The translations under genes were made by a program, and so were the position numbers. From a virus, in the IMG/VR virus record IMGVR_UViG_3300027736_000105, positions 1 to 38,104 of that record: DNA of 38,104 nt; one strand, written 5' to 3'. Positions 13,118 through 20,484 of this stretch are shown piece by piece. Below the pieces are notes generated by a model. The model was given only the letters and a program-made list of their open reading frames with translations. It had not been told where the DNA came from and did no database searches. The first letter of the stretch is position 1. Every line of letters starts with the position of its first letter.

Positions 13118-15648
13118 TTAGTAGGTTTCTCCTGTGGTTGGTTTTTATTGCGCATTTCGGTAGCAAGCCGTGCACTGTTGTTTGCAGCAGTCTGTCCAGC
13201 TTTAAACCCTTCAAGTTCCATTTTTCCGCTGAACTCATCTTTACTTCTTTGCAAGCTTGATGATGCTTTGAATCCTTCAAGCTCAATATACGCGTCGTTT
13301 TTTTCTTTATCTAGTTGCAAGCGTTGTTGTTCAAGCTGCAACCTGTTCTGCACCTCTTGTTGTTTCATTTGCATCTCTTGCTGAGCAAGCTGCGCTTTAG
13401 CTTGTGCGTCTTGCGCACGCATTTGCAAGTCTTGTTGCTTCAACTGAAGCTCTGCTTGCTGCAACTGTAGGACGGGGTCTTGCGCCTGTTGTTGAGCCTG
13501 CTGTTGAGCTTGTTGTGTTTGACTTTGTTGCACCACTTGCTGTGACGCTTGAGCCAAGATGCCAGCCAACGCATACTCTGCTTGGGGTGGCAACTTATCG
13601 TCTTGCTGTGGCAGTGCGGCTCCCAGTTGCTCTTCAACTTTACGACGGTATTCAAAGCCAACGTGTTCAGCGATGTGCGCCATGAGTGCGCCAGAAATTT
13701 GTTGCGCCTTGGGGTTTTGTCCCAGCATCTGCGCAATTGTTGGGTCTTGTATCAATGCCATGTGCACTTTAATGTGTGACTCATGGTCTTGGTAGAAGAA
13801 CGCCTTGGTTGGCTCACCCTTGATGAGGCTCATATTCTCAGACACGGGATCTTTGGGCTTCATGTCGTCAGGCAGAGGTACAAGCTTGTCTGCATCCTTG
13901 ATACCCAAAACCTCCAGCATGTTGCGGTGCAACTGTGGCAAGTCATAAATATCAGGAGCCATCTGCGCCATCTGAATGACCGCTTGGTACTGCACAACCC
14001 GCTGGCTCATTGTTGCCGCGTTGGGGTCGCTCACAGGGATGATGTCAATGTGGTCGTAGTCTTTTTTCTTGGCCTTGCGTGGGGCATCTTCTGGGTCGTA
14101 GTCGTAATCAGGTTCCGTAAAGTCGCGGATGATTGCCGCTAACAGGCGCAATTCTTGCTTAAAGGTGTAGTGCAGTCGGGCTTGAACCGCAGACATAACC
14201 TTAAGCTGGCGCTCCAAGAGAGCCAGTGTCGTGCCCACAGGGGCCTGTGCGGACATGTCCGACACGTTCATATCCGCTGTTGCGGCAAAACGACGGCCTT
14301 CTTCAACAATTTTATCTAATAGTCCTGACAGGACGATAGAAGGTTCCTTATATGGCAGGGGCAAAATGCTGTCGCGCAGTGCCCCAGAACCAATGTCTAC
14401 ATCTCGCCATTCTCCGGGAGCGATGGGGGTGTCGTCTCCCTTAATGCGCATTCCGCGAGCCTTAAGACCTCCGGGTAAGTTAGATAACGTCCCAGCATCG
14501 ACAAGCTGACGCATAAGGCTGGTGGCAGATTTTGCGTATCCACCAATGAGGTGGAAGAGTCCAAAGCCGTAGGCTCCAAAGCCGGGGATGTACTGGTAGT
14601 GGACAAAGTGCTGGCGCTTGATTCTGAGGGGGTCATCTTGGTTCCAATTTCTGCGGATGGCGAGTACATCATTGCTTCCTTTTATCAGGGTAACTACGTA
14701 TGGCTGCATCACTCCGGTAGGTTCACCGGCATCGTCCAAGTCTTCGTCGCCTTCCAATACCAAGTCAACATGGCACTCGTACAGGGTGTAACGCTCATCG
14801 TTCAGGTCAGAGAAGCCGGTCTCTTTGTCCTTGGCTTTCTTGATGTTGTCTTGCTCTTTGCTGGGGTCAGGCAACTCGATGTCGCGGTAAAAGCCTGCTT
14901 GCTGGAGCTTGATGATCTCGTTCTCGGTCTTGCGCATGACGTGGGTCAGGCGGTAGCAAGTGTCTAAGTCGGTAGTTCCGTAGGGCAGAATAATATCTTC
15001 CGCCGGTATAAACATAGATACTTGCCGTCCCAAACTGGGATCAAAATAAACTTTCTTGAACGCAGAGCCGGTGGCCGGCAAGCTCCACAACATACGCTCA
15101 TGCTCAGGACGGAACTCGCGCATGACCTCAGTCAACTCGTAGTTCATGTCAGCCTCGACACGCACCGCCGCTTCTTGCTTCTCAGGAGTCTCTTTACCAA
15201 CTATCTTTGTACGTACAGGGCCTGCGGCGGGGAACTGTTCAGTAATTGTCTCTGACTGAAAGCGCACAACAGCTTCTGTAATCATGGGGTGGAACACGCC
15301 ACATGCACCGTTCCAAGGTTCTGTACGCTCTTCGTACTGGAGTCCCAGCAGCTTCAAACCTTCTGTATAGGCTTTCTCCCAATCTTTGCGTGAGCCTCTA
15401 TCTTGCTCAACGTCACCAGCCAAGTCTCCTGCCAGTGAAGACAGCGCACCCTCGTCCATGTCCTCGGCCAAGTTCTCGTTAAAGTCATCCTCTTCTTCGC
15501 CGGGCATGATACTGATGTCCATATCCCCCGCGTGGATGTTCACGGCTTCAGGATCAACAATCTCAATTTCAATCGGCTCCTCGTCTTGCGACAGATCGTC
15601 TATGCCTTGGGGTTGTTGGTACAAAGACTTGTCTATATTGGTTGCCAT
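13114..15648 (-). CDS. portal protein, P22-like, 844 aa
   Basis: The acidic N-terminus is followed by a portal core with RKDWEKAYTEGLKLLGLQYE, EPWNGACGVFHPMITEAVVR, WSLPATGSAFKKVYFDPSLG and LMRQLVDAGTLSNLPGGLKA, which are typical of the P22/SU10 portal group. Residues about 720-830 form a very long Gln-rich helical tail (AQQQAQQQAQ, LQLKQQDLQMRAQDAQAKAQ), comparable to the C-terminal barrel of the P22 portal that projects into the capsid. It forms the dodecameric DNA channel and docks the terminase. It lies directly downstream of the terminase gene. Confidence 0.92.
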   Translation of the reverse strand: MATNIDKSLYQQPQGIDDLSQDEEPIEIEIVDPEAVNIHAGDMDISIMPGEEEDDFNENLAEDMDEGALSSLAGDLAGDVEQDRGSRKDWEKAYTEGLKLLGLQYEERTEPWNGACGVFHPMITEAVVRFQSETITEQFPAAGPVRTKIVGKETPEKQEAAVRVEADMNYELTEVMREFRPEHERMLWSLPATGSAFKKVYFDPSLGRQVSMFIPAEDIILPYGTTDLDTCYRLTHVMRKTENEIIKLQQAGFYRDIELPDPSKEQDNIKKAKDKETGFSDLNDERYTLYECHVDLVLEGDEDLDDAGEPTGVMQPYVVTLIKGSNDVLAIRRNWNQDDPLRIKRQHFVHYQYIPGFGAYGFGLFHLIGGYAKSATSLMRQLVDAGTLSNLPGGLKARGMRIKGDDTPIAPGEWRDVDIGSGALRDSILPLPYKEPSIVLSGLLDKIVEEGRRFAATADMNVSDMSAQAPVGTTLALLERQLKVMSAVQARLHYTFKQELRLLAAIIRDFTEPDYDYDPEDAPRKAKKKDYDHIDIIPVSDPNAATMSQRVVQYQAVIQMAQMAPDIYDLPQLHRNMLEVLGIKDADKLVPLPDDMKPKDPVSENMSLIKGEPTKAFFYQDHESHIKVHMALIQDPTIAQMLGQNPKAQQISGALMAHIAEHVGFEYRRKVEEQLGAALPQQDDKLPPQAEYALAGILAQASQQVVQQSQTQQAQQQAQQQAQDPVLQLQQAELQLKQQDLQMRAQDAQAKAQLAQQEMQMKQQEVQNRLQLEQQRLQLDKEKNDAYIELEGFKASSSLQRSKDEFSGKMELEGFKAGQTAANNSARLATEMRNKNQPQEKPTK

Positions 15649-15657
15649 TCTTTATCC

Positions 15658-17190
15658 TTAGTAGTACGCCGCAGTTCGGCTTTTAAAAAATCGTGGTTCA
15701 TCTGGCTCATCCGTGTCTAGCGTGATGAAGCCGCCTTGTCTGAATCGAAGCAGTGCTTGGCTGGTCGTGTCCACAAAGTCATCGTGTTCGCCAACGGGGA
15801 AGGCCGCAACCTCCTCAATGACTTCACGCGCCCAGCGTGTGTCAGGTGCCCACACCATGCCCGAAGAGAACAGGTCAGCAATAGCCTGTACACGCACCAT
15901 CTTATCGTTTCCACGGCTCGGTGTAAATTCTTGTACAGGGATGCCCATCGCCCTGAGTTCTTGGATTAACGGGCCACCAGCCGCCTTTTTCTCCACAATG
16001 AAGGCATCGGGTTGCCATTCTTTCCAGTGCTTGAAAGCGTACTGTTTGAGTTCGGGGAAGGCGATTCGGTCTTTGAAAGCGTCAAGGAGAATAAGCTGGG
16101 GCTTATCATTTTCTTCCTCGTTGTACCAGACCCCCCAAGTAGTACAGGCAGAATAGTCGGATGTGGTTTTGGTTTCATGCGCCGTGTCCCAAGACTGAAT
16201 TATGTACTCGCAAGTGGGTGGGTCGTCACTGGGCCATATCCTCCAGTGCTTCCTTGAAATGATAGCCGCTGTGTCTGAGGTCGGCTGCTGCATGTACTGC
16301 GCGTTCCAATAGCGGGGGTCCATTGAGGACTTGGCGGACTTCAGCGCTTCCAGTGGCCACTGCTCCGGCCAGAGGGACTTCTCGTTGTCCGTGTCTTCGT
16401 TCAAGATGGCGGGAAGCTCTACTATCTCCCAGCGCGGGCTGTCTGGATTACTTACCTGATACTGTATGAGTCGGCCAGTCAAGTCCAGTGGCCCCCAGCG
16501 CGTCATGATTACTATGATCGCTCCGCCCGGCATGAGACGCTGCAACGGGCCAGTTTGAAACCAACTCCACGCCGTGTCAAACGCTAGACGACTGTTTGCT
16601 TTTACATCTTGTTCTGAGTGTGGGTCATCAATAACGAACAGGTCAGCACCGCGACCGGCAAGAGCGCCACCAACACCAGCAGCGTAATACTGGCCCCCAG
16701 CAGTAGTACTCCACTTTCCAGCAGCCTTTTGGTCATCTGCAACAATTGTTTTGGAAAAAAGCTCATGGTATTGCTCATCATCAAGTAAGTTACGAACCCG
16801 CCGACCAAAGTCTTCAGACAGCGACGCAGTGTGCGTGCCCATGATAATTTTCTTGTCAGGGTAATTACCTAGGAAGAACGCGGGGAACAGGTAGCTGGAA
16901 AACTCAGACTTACCCATACGTGGCGCAATGTTGATGATGACGCGCTTCTTCTTGCCTTCAATCACATCTTGGAATATCTTGGCCAGCTTCCTGTGGTGTG
17001 GCCCTACCTTGAATCCGGGGTAGACGTACTTGGAAAACTCGATCATGTTAGTGCGCGCTGACCTAATTGTCTTGAAGCCTTCTGATCTGTCCAACATGTC
17101 CAACGTCTCTAATTTCTCTCGTGGACTCATCAACGGCAGCTTGGCATAAAGCGCTGTGGCTTCTTGCTGGGTAAGTATGTGCTCACTCAT
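15658..17190 (-). CDS. terminase large subunit, 510 aa
   Basis: ATG 17190 (MSEHILTQQEATALYAKLPL) overlaps the stop of the upstream gene by 8 bp. The frame continues upstream for 27 codons with no ribosome site, so that extension is not used. The ATPase domain has Walker A APRMGKSE (Lys94) and Walker B DLFVIDDPHS (Asp188, Asp189), with IVIMTRWGPLDLTGRL as coupling motif. The nuclease domain has YIIQSWDTAHETK, DAFIVEKKAAGGPL and HDDFVDTTSQAL acidic residues. It packages DNA through the portal. Length and motif order are normal. Confidence 0.93.
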   Translation of the reverse strand: MSEHILTQQEATALYAKLPLMSPREKLETLDMLDRSEGFKTIRSARTNMIEFSKYVYPGFKVGPHHRKLAKIFQDVIEGKKKRVIINIAPRMGKSEFSSYLFPAFFLGNYPDKKIIMGTHTASLSEDFGRRVRNLLDDEQYHELFSKTIVADDQKAAGKWSTTAGGQYYAAGVGGALAGRGADLFVIDDPHSEQDVKANSRLAFDTAWSWFQTGPLQRLMPGGAIIVIMTRWGPLDLTGRLIQYQVSNPDSPRWEIVELPAILNEDTDNEKSLWPEQWPLEALKSAKSSMDPRYWNAQYMQQPTSDTAAIISRKHWRIWPSDDPPTCEYIIQSWDTAHETKTTSDYSACTTWGVWYNEEENDKPQLILLDAFKDRIAFPELKQYAFKHWKEWQPDAFIVEKKAAGGPLIQELRAMGIPVQEFTPSRGNDKMVRVQAIADLFSSGMVWAPDTRWAREVIEEVAAFPVGEHDDFVDTTSQALLRFRQGGFITLDTDEPDEPRFFKSRTAAYY

Positions 17191-17797
17191 CTTTATTTTC
17201 GGCTTCGTTTTCGACAGGTTCTTGCGGTGTGTTGATTTCTTCAATGTCTGTGTACTCAGCGTCGGACACATTCATGAACTTGGCCAGCTTTTCTTTGAGC
17301 TTCTTGTCGATCTCTTCTTCTGTCATGTCAAGTTTCTTGACCTCAATCTTGTCGGTGAATAGTCCGACTTCTGTGACTTTACCCAACAATCCCAACGCTT
17401 TTAGTCGGATATTGGCGCTGGGGTTTTTGCATTCTTCCAACAGTTGAGCTACGGCATAGCCACGAAGCTCCTTGGCCTGATGGACAAACTCCCAGTCATA
17501 AGCAGTAAGCATCCCTACTAAATGTTGCACCGCAGCAGGTGTTTTGATCTGGGACAGATGTTCGTGCGTGATTTCGCTTGGGGCGGCAGAGACTAGGTTG
17601 GTGAACGCGCCCCGCGCTGCTTTGACTTCTGCTTGGCTGACCACGGTATCTGTGTCTGCGGCTCCAAGACTCTTAAGCCAGTCTGTTGTTTTTACTTGAG
17701 CGTCGATCCTGTCTGCCGGATGTTCTTTTTCAAGCGGCGTAGGTTTACCCCAGTGGTCAACCACTTCGGGTTCAAAATCAATCAAGTGTTCTAGCAT
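17183..17797 (-). CDS. terminase small subunit (putative), 204 aa
   Basis: First gene of the leftward arm. Residues 1-60 are mixed. The central part is helical (VQHLVGMLTAYDWEFVHQAK), followed by NIRLKALGLLGKVTEVGLFT, DKIEVKKLDMTEEEIDKKLK and an acidic tail. The segment LKALGLLGKVTEVGLFTDKIEV resembles the oligomerisation and C-terminal part of small terminases. Position immediately before the large subunit supports the call. ATG 17797 has no clear Shine-Dalgarno sequence, so the leader is short or initiation is weak, consistent with low stoichiometry. Confidence 0.72.
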   Translation of the reverse strand: MLEHLIDFEPEVVDHWGKPTPLEKEHPADRIDAQVKTTDWLKSLGAADTDTVVSQAEVKAARGAFTNLVSAAPSEITHEHLSQIKTPAAVQHLVGMLTAYDWEFVHQAKELRGYAVAQLLEECKNPSANIRLKALGLLGKVTEVGLFTDKIEVKKLDMTEEEIDKKLKEKLAKFMNVSDAEYTDIEEINTPQEPVENEAENKDE

Positions 17798-17812
17798 GGG
17801 CGCATAAGTTTC

Positions 17813-17841
17813 TTGTACCTGCGATGCGCGGAGTGTATACT
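17813..17841 (+). promoter_or_regulatory. candidate rightward promoter for the small RNA
   Basis: A -35-like TTGTAC (17813-17818) and a good -10 TATACT (17836-17841) are 17 bases apart. RNA would start near 17848. The -10 overlaps that of the leftward terminase promoter through the palindrome GTATAC. Confidence 0.45.
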
Positions 17842-17862
17842 ATTTCTTAAGTGATGTGGCAA
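17834..17862 (-). promoter_or_regulatory. leftward promoter of the terminase/head operon
   Basis: On the minus strand, -35 TTGCCA (17857-17862) and -10 TATACA (17834-17839) are separated by exactly 17 bases, about 30 bases before the first structural gene. Its -10 overlaps the -10 of the rightward promoter, so the two may compete. Confidence 0.6.
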
Positions 17863-17977
17863 GTCGCCCAATTGGTCTTTGACCAACGGCTACAGCAGTT
17901 GCCCGTTGCTTCTCCTCGGTTGGATAGATACTCCGCCGTTTCACCCCCTGATTGCAAAGTCAGGGGGTTTTTTTTTT
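17848..17977 (+). ncRNA. candidate phage small RNA with anti-Shine-Dalgarno seed
   Basis: About 130 nt with no plausible reading frame. It starts after a promoter-like sequence and ends in a strong terminator with ten T residues. The 5' part folds into TTGGTC/GACCAA (17872-17886) or the alternative CAACGG/CCGTTG (17884-17908). Then comes an apparently unpaired stretch containing GTTGCTTCTCCTCGGTTG (17905-17922). TCTCCTCGGTTG is complementary over 12 nt to the ribosome site of the Cys-rich gene (22431-22442). GTTGCTTCTCC is complementary over 11 nt to that of the SNF2 helicase (32447-32457). There is no rightward gene upstream whose mRNA this terminator would end. Existence and function are inferred. 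Confidence 0.5.
17944..17977 (+). terminator. very strong rightward intrinsic terminator
   Basis: An 8-bp stem CCCCCTGA/TCAGGGGG (17944-17951 with 17960-17967) and an 8-nt loop are followed by ten consecutive T residues (17968-17977). The T-run is on the plus strand only. Confidence 0.92.
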
Positions 17978-18030
17978 GATTGAATACTTATTCTGGGGCT
18001 TTGTATATTTAAACCGCCTTGTGTGTATTT

Positions 18031-18046
18031 TGTCCAACGGTTGACA
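18031..18046. promoter_or_regulatory. operator copy 1, TGTC-N8-GACA dyad
   Basis: The sequence TGTCCAACGGTTGACA is one of three sites sharing TGTCYAACNNTWGACA (others at 26148 and 34052). Its right half is also the perfect -35 hexamer of the rightward promoter at 18041, so a bound protein would compete with RNA polymerase. Confidence 0.6.
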
Positions 18047-18070
18047 AGAATTTTTATAAAATTTTATAGA
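18041..18070 (+). promoter_or_regulatory. rightward early promoter in AT-rich DNA
   Basis: A consensus -35 TTGACA (18041-18046) is followed after 18 bases by TATAGA (18065-18070). A perfect TATAAT (18075-18080) lies slightly further on but is too far from this -35. The stretch 18047-18100 is almost entirely A/T. It precedes the first right-arm gene by about 200 bases. Confidence 0.55.
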
Positions 18071-18161
18071 AAATTATAATTAGTTGTAAAGTACTAAATT
18101 GAGTTGCGGAGAATGGCTGGGGAATAGTGTTCACTCGGCCAACGGTGGCGGCTATGTATAA

Positions 18162-18185
18162 GGGGGGGTGGGGGTATGGTGGGGG
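18162..18185 (+). other. G-rich tract, possible G-quadruplex, in the divergence region
   Basis: Between 18162 and 18185 the plus strand has G runs of 7, 5, 2 and 5 separated by T, TAT and T. Splitting the 7-G run gives four runs of at least three G, compatible with a quadruplex. It lies next to the AT-rich promoter DNA in the 488-bp gene-free region 17798-18285, which also holds the small RNA and operator. The combination of AT-rich and G-rich DNA could mark an origin or packaging signal; this is speculative. Confidence 0.5.
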
Positions 18186-18285
18186 TCGAGGGCTACCCTG
18201 TTTGACCTTCCTAGAACCCCCGTCATGTAACACTAAGAGTGTCAAGACAATAACTTGGCATTCATCAACTAACTGGAGAAGTAAC

Positions 18286-18732
18286 ATGAAACAAGCAATC
18301 ACTACAACCCAACTGTTCTTTGCACTCGGGCAAGCCGAACGCCTGACAAGGGACGCAACACTCAAGGCGCACAAGGACTACACCAAGTCCACGCCTGAGC
18401 AACAAGCCCAACTGATGCACGACTGCCTTGCACAGTTCATCATGGGCTACACAGACTGCACCCTGAAAGTGGCGGAGAGAATTCTCTCCCAGTCGAGAGA
18501 CGACCGCACCAAGGATGCACAGGACGCCTACTACAAGGGCTACTCAAAGTTTCGCTATCACATCATTCGCCCTGAGACTGAGTTGCCTGAGTCGAGTGGT
18601 CGTGCTGTGAAAGTGATTGCACCACGCAAGGTGTTCAAGTCTGTGCTCAATGAGATTATCAACTCAGGCATGACCAAGGCAGAGTTTGACGCACTCATCA
18701 CTGAGTTGCGTGATTCTGTCGAGTTCAAGTAA
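18286..18732 (+). CDS. first right-arm orphan protein, 148 aa
   Basis: ATG 18286 has GGAGAAGTAAC directly before it, the standard right-arm ribosome site. The frame is open further upstream through the G-rich tract, but that part is not protein-like. The protein is helical (TQLFFALGQAERLTRDATLK, QAQLMHDCLAQFIMGYTDCT) with a middle block YYKGYSKFRYHIIRPETELP and a C-terminal helical block KVFKSVLNEIINSGMTKAEF. No family is recognised. As the first gene behind the early promoter it is a candidate host-takeover protein. A 16-bp perfect palindrome lies inside it. Confidence 0.8.
   Translation: MKQAITTTQLFFALGQAERLTRDATLKAHKDYTKSTPEQQAQLMHDCLAQFIMGYTDCTLKVAERILSQSRDDRTKDAQDAYYKGYSKFRYHIIRPETELPESSGRAVKVIAPRKVFKSVLNEIINSGMTKAEFDALITELRDSVEFK
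18474..18489. repeat. GGAGAGA hairpin repeat, copy 1 (inside a gene)
   Basis: A perfect palindrome GGAGAGAATTCTCTCC within the first right-arm gene. Identical to copy 3 at 19101. Confidence 0.8.
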
Positions 18733-18734
18733 TC

Positions 18735-18750
18735 GGAGAGATTTCTCTCC
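18735..18750. repeat. GGAGAGA hairpin repeat, copy 2
   Basis: GGAGAGATTTCTCTCC forms a 7-bp stem two bases after the stop codon of the first right-arm gene, just before an intrinsic terminator. Confidence 0.8.
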
Positions 18751-18757
18751 CGTATCT

Positions 18758-18786
18758 AACAGCGGCTTTGTGCCGCTGTTTCTTTT
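18758..18786 (+). terminator. intrinsic terminator after the first right-arm gene
   Basis: A 9-bp stem AACAGCGGC/GCCGCTGTT (18758-18766 with 18772-18780) is followed by TCTTTT. A half copy of the phage operator (TGTCCAAC, 18789-18796) follows directly. Confidence 0.85.
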
Positions 18787-18869
18787 CCTGTCCAACTAGG
18801 AAATTCTTACAGCGCATCCGCAAGGGTGCTCTGTGGGGGCAATCCTGCCCGATTTAATTGGAGATTATC

Positions 18870-19097
18870 ATGCGTTCAACACACTTCCCCATGCTCAAAG
18901 ATTGCGGCACTCTCACCATCAAAGGCGTAGAGTGGCGTATGCAAGAGTACTACCCCAACCCAACCATGCTCAACTACAAGTTCCTCACTGTGTACAGCAT
19001 CAAGCACAGCAAGAAAGAAACCTTTGCGTCTGATGAGGCGTTCGAGGCGTGGCTCGACAAGGTGCAAGCCCCTGTTCAACAGTCATTATCATTCTGA
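18870..19097 (+). CDS. small orphan protein, 75 aa
   Basis: ATG 18870 has TTGGAG upstream. The protein starts MRSTHFPMLKDCGTLTIKGV and contains WRMQEYYPNPTMLNYKFLTV and a helix with DEAFEAWLDKVQ. It looks like a small alpha/beta domain. It sits between a terminator and copy 3 of the GGAGAGA hairpin, so it is probably its own transcription unit or lies in a read-through transcript. Function unknown. Confidence 0.75.
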   Translation: MRSTHFPMLKDCGTLTIKGVEWRMQEYYPNPTMLNYKFLTVYSIKHSKKETFASDEAFEAWLDKVQAPVQQSLSF

Positions 19098-19100
19098 CTG

Positions 19101-19116
19101 GGAGAGAATTCTCTCC
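19101..19116. repeat. GGAGAGA hairpin repeat, copy 3
   Basis: A perfect palindrome GGAGAGAATTCTCTCC four bases after the stop of the 75-residue gene. A second hairpin, AGTGTGA-TTA-TCACACT, follows at about 19119-19135. Confidence 0.85.
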
Positions 19117-19461
19117 AAAGTGTGATTATCACACTTACGGACAACTATCCATGATTGCACGACGAGTGCGTAGCGATTGGACACTTTAAGTTGTTGATTT
19201 GTAATGCGTTCCAACTTCTCTTACTTATATATACATATATATTTATATAGATATAGATATAGAAATGTATTTATATACGAGCACCCATGCGCTCGCTTGT
19301 TTCCGCTGGACAAAGTTCCTTTGGGGCTTTGGTACTGTGAAATTATATGTATACTGCGGAACCAAATTGAGAATACCTTTACATATCATGCACATAAAGT
19401 GTCCGAATGCTTTACACTCGGCGTGCAATGTCGGACAGTTTTTAACACAGGAGTGATTATC
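19117..19461. other. 345-bp gene-free region with TATA repeats and repeated GGACA motifs
   Basis: No protein-like frame is present. From 19222 to 19276 the DNA is a string of TATA/TATAGA dinucleotide and hexamer repeats. On both sides sit short motifs of the form YGGACA: CGGACAACT (19138), TGGACACTT (19178), TGGACAAAG (19307), the reverse AAAGTGTCC (19396) and TCGGACAGT (19431). The last two also form a long inverted repeat (GTCCGA/TCGGAC) followed by TTTTT. An AT-rich core flanked by iteron-like repeats fits a replication origin or a control region. Neither role is demonstrated. Confidence 0.5.
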
Positions 19462-20133
19462 ATGGGATACCAGTACACAAAGTACATGAAATTGAGCGCA
19501 AATCAGCTACACAACGCACTCGTGGACAGGGGTTTATCTCAACCTGAGATGGATTCCATCAAGCGTATCGTTGGTGAGCAGAAAGAACACAAGCGTAGCG
19601 AGGGCGCACACAAACGGCAGATGGGCTTGCATTGGGATGAGTTTCTTGCGCCGTTGATACATGAGCGCAAGACTGTGCGGTCAATCATGCGGTACAAGGG
19701 CAGCACAGAGAGAGCCGATGCCTTGGAAGCGTACCTTGCGGTACTGGACAGGGTGCAAGAGAAGCTCTACCTACTGCGCCGAGAGAAAAACCAAACGCCT
19801 TTGCAGATACATCCTGAGCGCACGCATTGGAGTGATTATGTTCCTCAGCGGATTCGTGATGAGGTGTGTGATGCGTTCAGTGCCATACCGCACAAGCCCA
19901 AGGCAAAGACAAAAGTACCCTTCCTACGCACAGTGCCTGTGATTCTGCACAACAAACAAAGGGCAAGGCTTGAACGCCGCACCATCAAGGCGCTAGGGGT
20001 AGCCGAGAGCAATCACACCATAGACCCAAGCGAGGAGAACGCACAGGAACTTATCCGCATCAAGGATGCGCTGAAGATTATCAGAGCAATGCAACCCAAC
20101 GAGCCTGTACCTGCGACATGGCATGGTCTTTGA
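19462..20133 (+). CDS. basic orphan protein, 223 aa
   Basis: ATG 19462 follows AGGAGTGATTATC. The frame is open back through the TATA repeats, but that part encodes low-complexity residues and is not used. The protein is rich in Arg, Lys and His. It has helices QLHNALVDRGLSQPEMDSIK, LEAYLAVLDRVQEKLYLLRR and RARLERRTIKALGVAESNHT. No family is recognised. It lies directly behind the repeat-rich gene-free region, where an origin-binding or regulatory protein would fit, but this is only positional. Confidence 0.75.
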   Translation: MGYQYTKYMKLSANQLHNALVDRGLSQPEMDSIKRIVGEQKEHKRSEGAHKRQMGLHWDEFLAPLIHERKTVRSIMRYKGSTERADALEAYLAVLDRVQEKLYLLRREKNQTPLQIHPERTHWSDYVPQRIRDEVCDAFSAIPHKPKAKTKVPFLRTVPVILHNKQRARLERRTIKALGVAESNHTIDPSEENAQELIRIKDALKIIRAMQPNEPVPATWHGL

Positions 20134-20149
20134 CGGGTGTCTAAACCTC

Positions 20150-20167
20150 GGGAGAGAAACCTCTCCC
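20150..20167. repeat. GGGAGAG hairpin repeat, copy 4
   Basis: GGGAGAG-AAAC-CTCTCCC forms a 7-bp stem 17 bases after the stop of the 223-residue gene. A second 8-bp hairpin TGGTCAGC/GCTGACCA follows at 20172-20204. Confidence 0.85.
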
Positions 20168-20236
20168 AACTTGGTCAGCAGAGATTGGGCTATGCCGCTG
20201 ACCATCCGCACACTAGCCTGAACAAAGGAGAGCAAC

Positions 20237-20473
20237 ATGAGTAAGTATTGGTTTTTGAGAATAGGTAATGACGCTGTCGAAGAGGCGCAGCGTTTCACAA
20301 GCAAGCGTGATGCAGTCAGCGCATTCAAGGTGGTAGCCGCTGAGCTTGCGTTCTACGGACAGGCAATAGAGGCATCGCTACACATAGCGCCAAGCCGTGC
20401 CGATGTTGTCGAGTACCCCGACTTCGTGCTGTCTCTCAATGAGAACGGCAAAGTTGTAACTGAGCAAGCATAA
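20237..20473 (+). CDS. small orphan protein, 78 aa
   Basis: It has AAAGGAGAGCAAC before ATG 20237. The sequence starts MSKYWFLRIGNDAVEEAQRF and continues with a helix (KRDAVSAFKVVAAELAFYGQ) and DFVLSLNENGKVVTEQA. It reads like a small alpha/beta domain. It opens a run of closely packed tiny genes. Function unknown. Confidence 0.75.
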   Translation: MSKYWFLRIGNDAVEEAQRFTSKRDAVSAFKVVAAELAFYGQAIEASLHIAPSRADVVEYPDFVLSLNENGKVVTEQA

Positions 20474-20484
20474 GGAGAAACAAC

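Noticed and set aside
13440-13736. Opposite-frame open frames over the Gln-rich portal tail
   Set aside because: They come from repeated CAA/CAG codons read in other frames; no start signals or coupling.
17191-17271. N-terminal extension of the large terminase by 27 codons
   Set aside because: There is no ribosome site, the extension lies over the end of the upstream gene, and its sequence is a basic shadow of that gene. ATG 17190 gives a normal terminase start.
18127-18285. Open frame upstream of the first right-arm gene through the G-rich tract
   Set aside because: The residues are Gly-rich noise from the G runs and the standard ribosome site lies at 18275-18285 before ATG 18286.
18789-18796. 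A fourth operator at TGTCCAAC
   Set aside because: Only the left half is present; the right half reads AAAT instead of GACA, so it is noted as a half site only.
19204-19461. Open frame joined to the 223-residue gene through the TATA repeat region
   Set aside because: It encodes Tyr/Ile/Arg low-complexity residues from the repeats, and a well-placed ribosome site lies just before ATG 19462.
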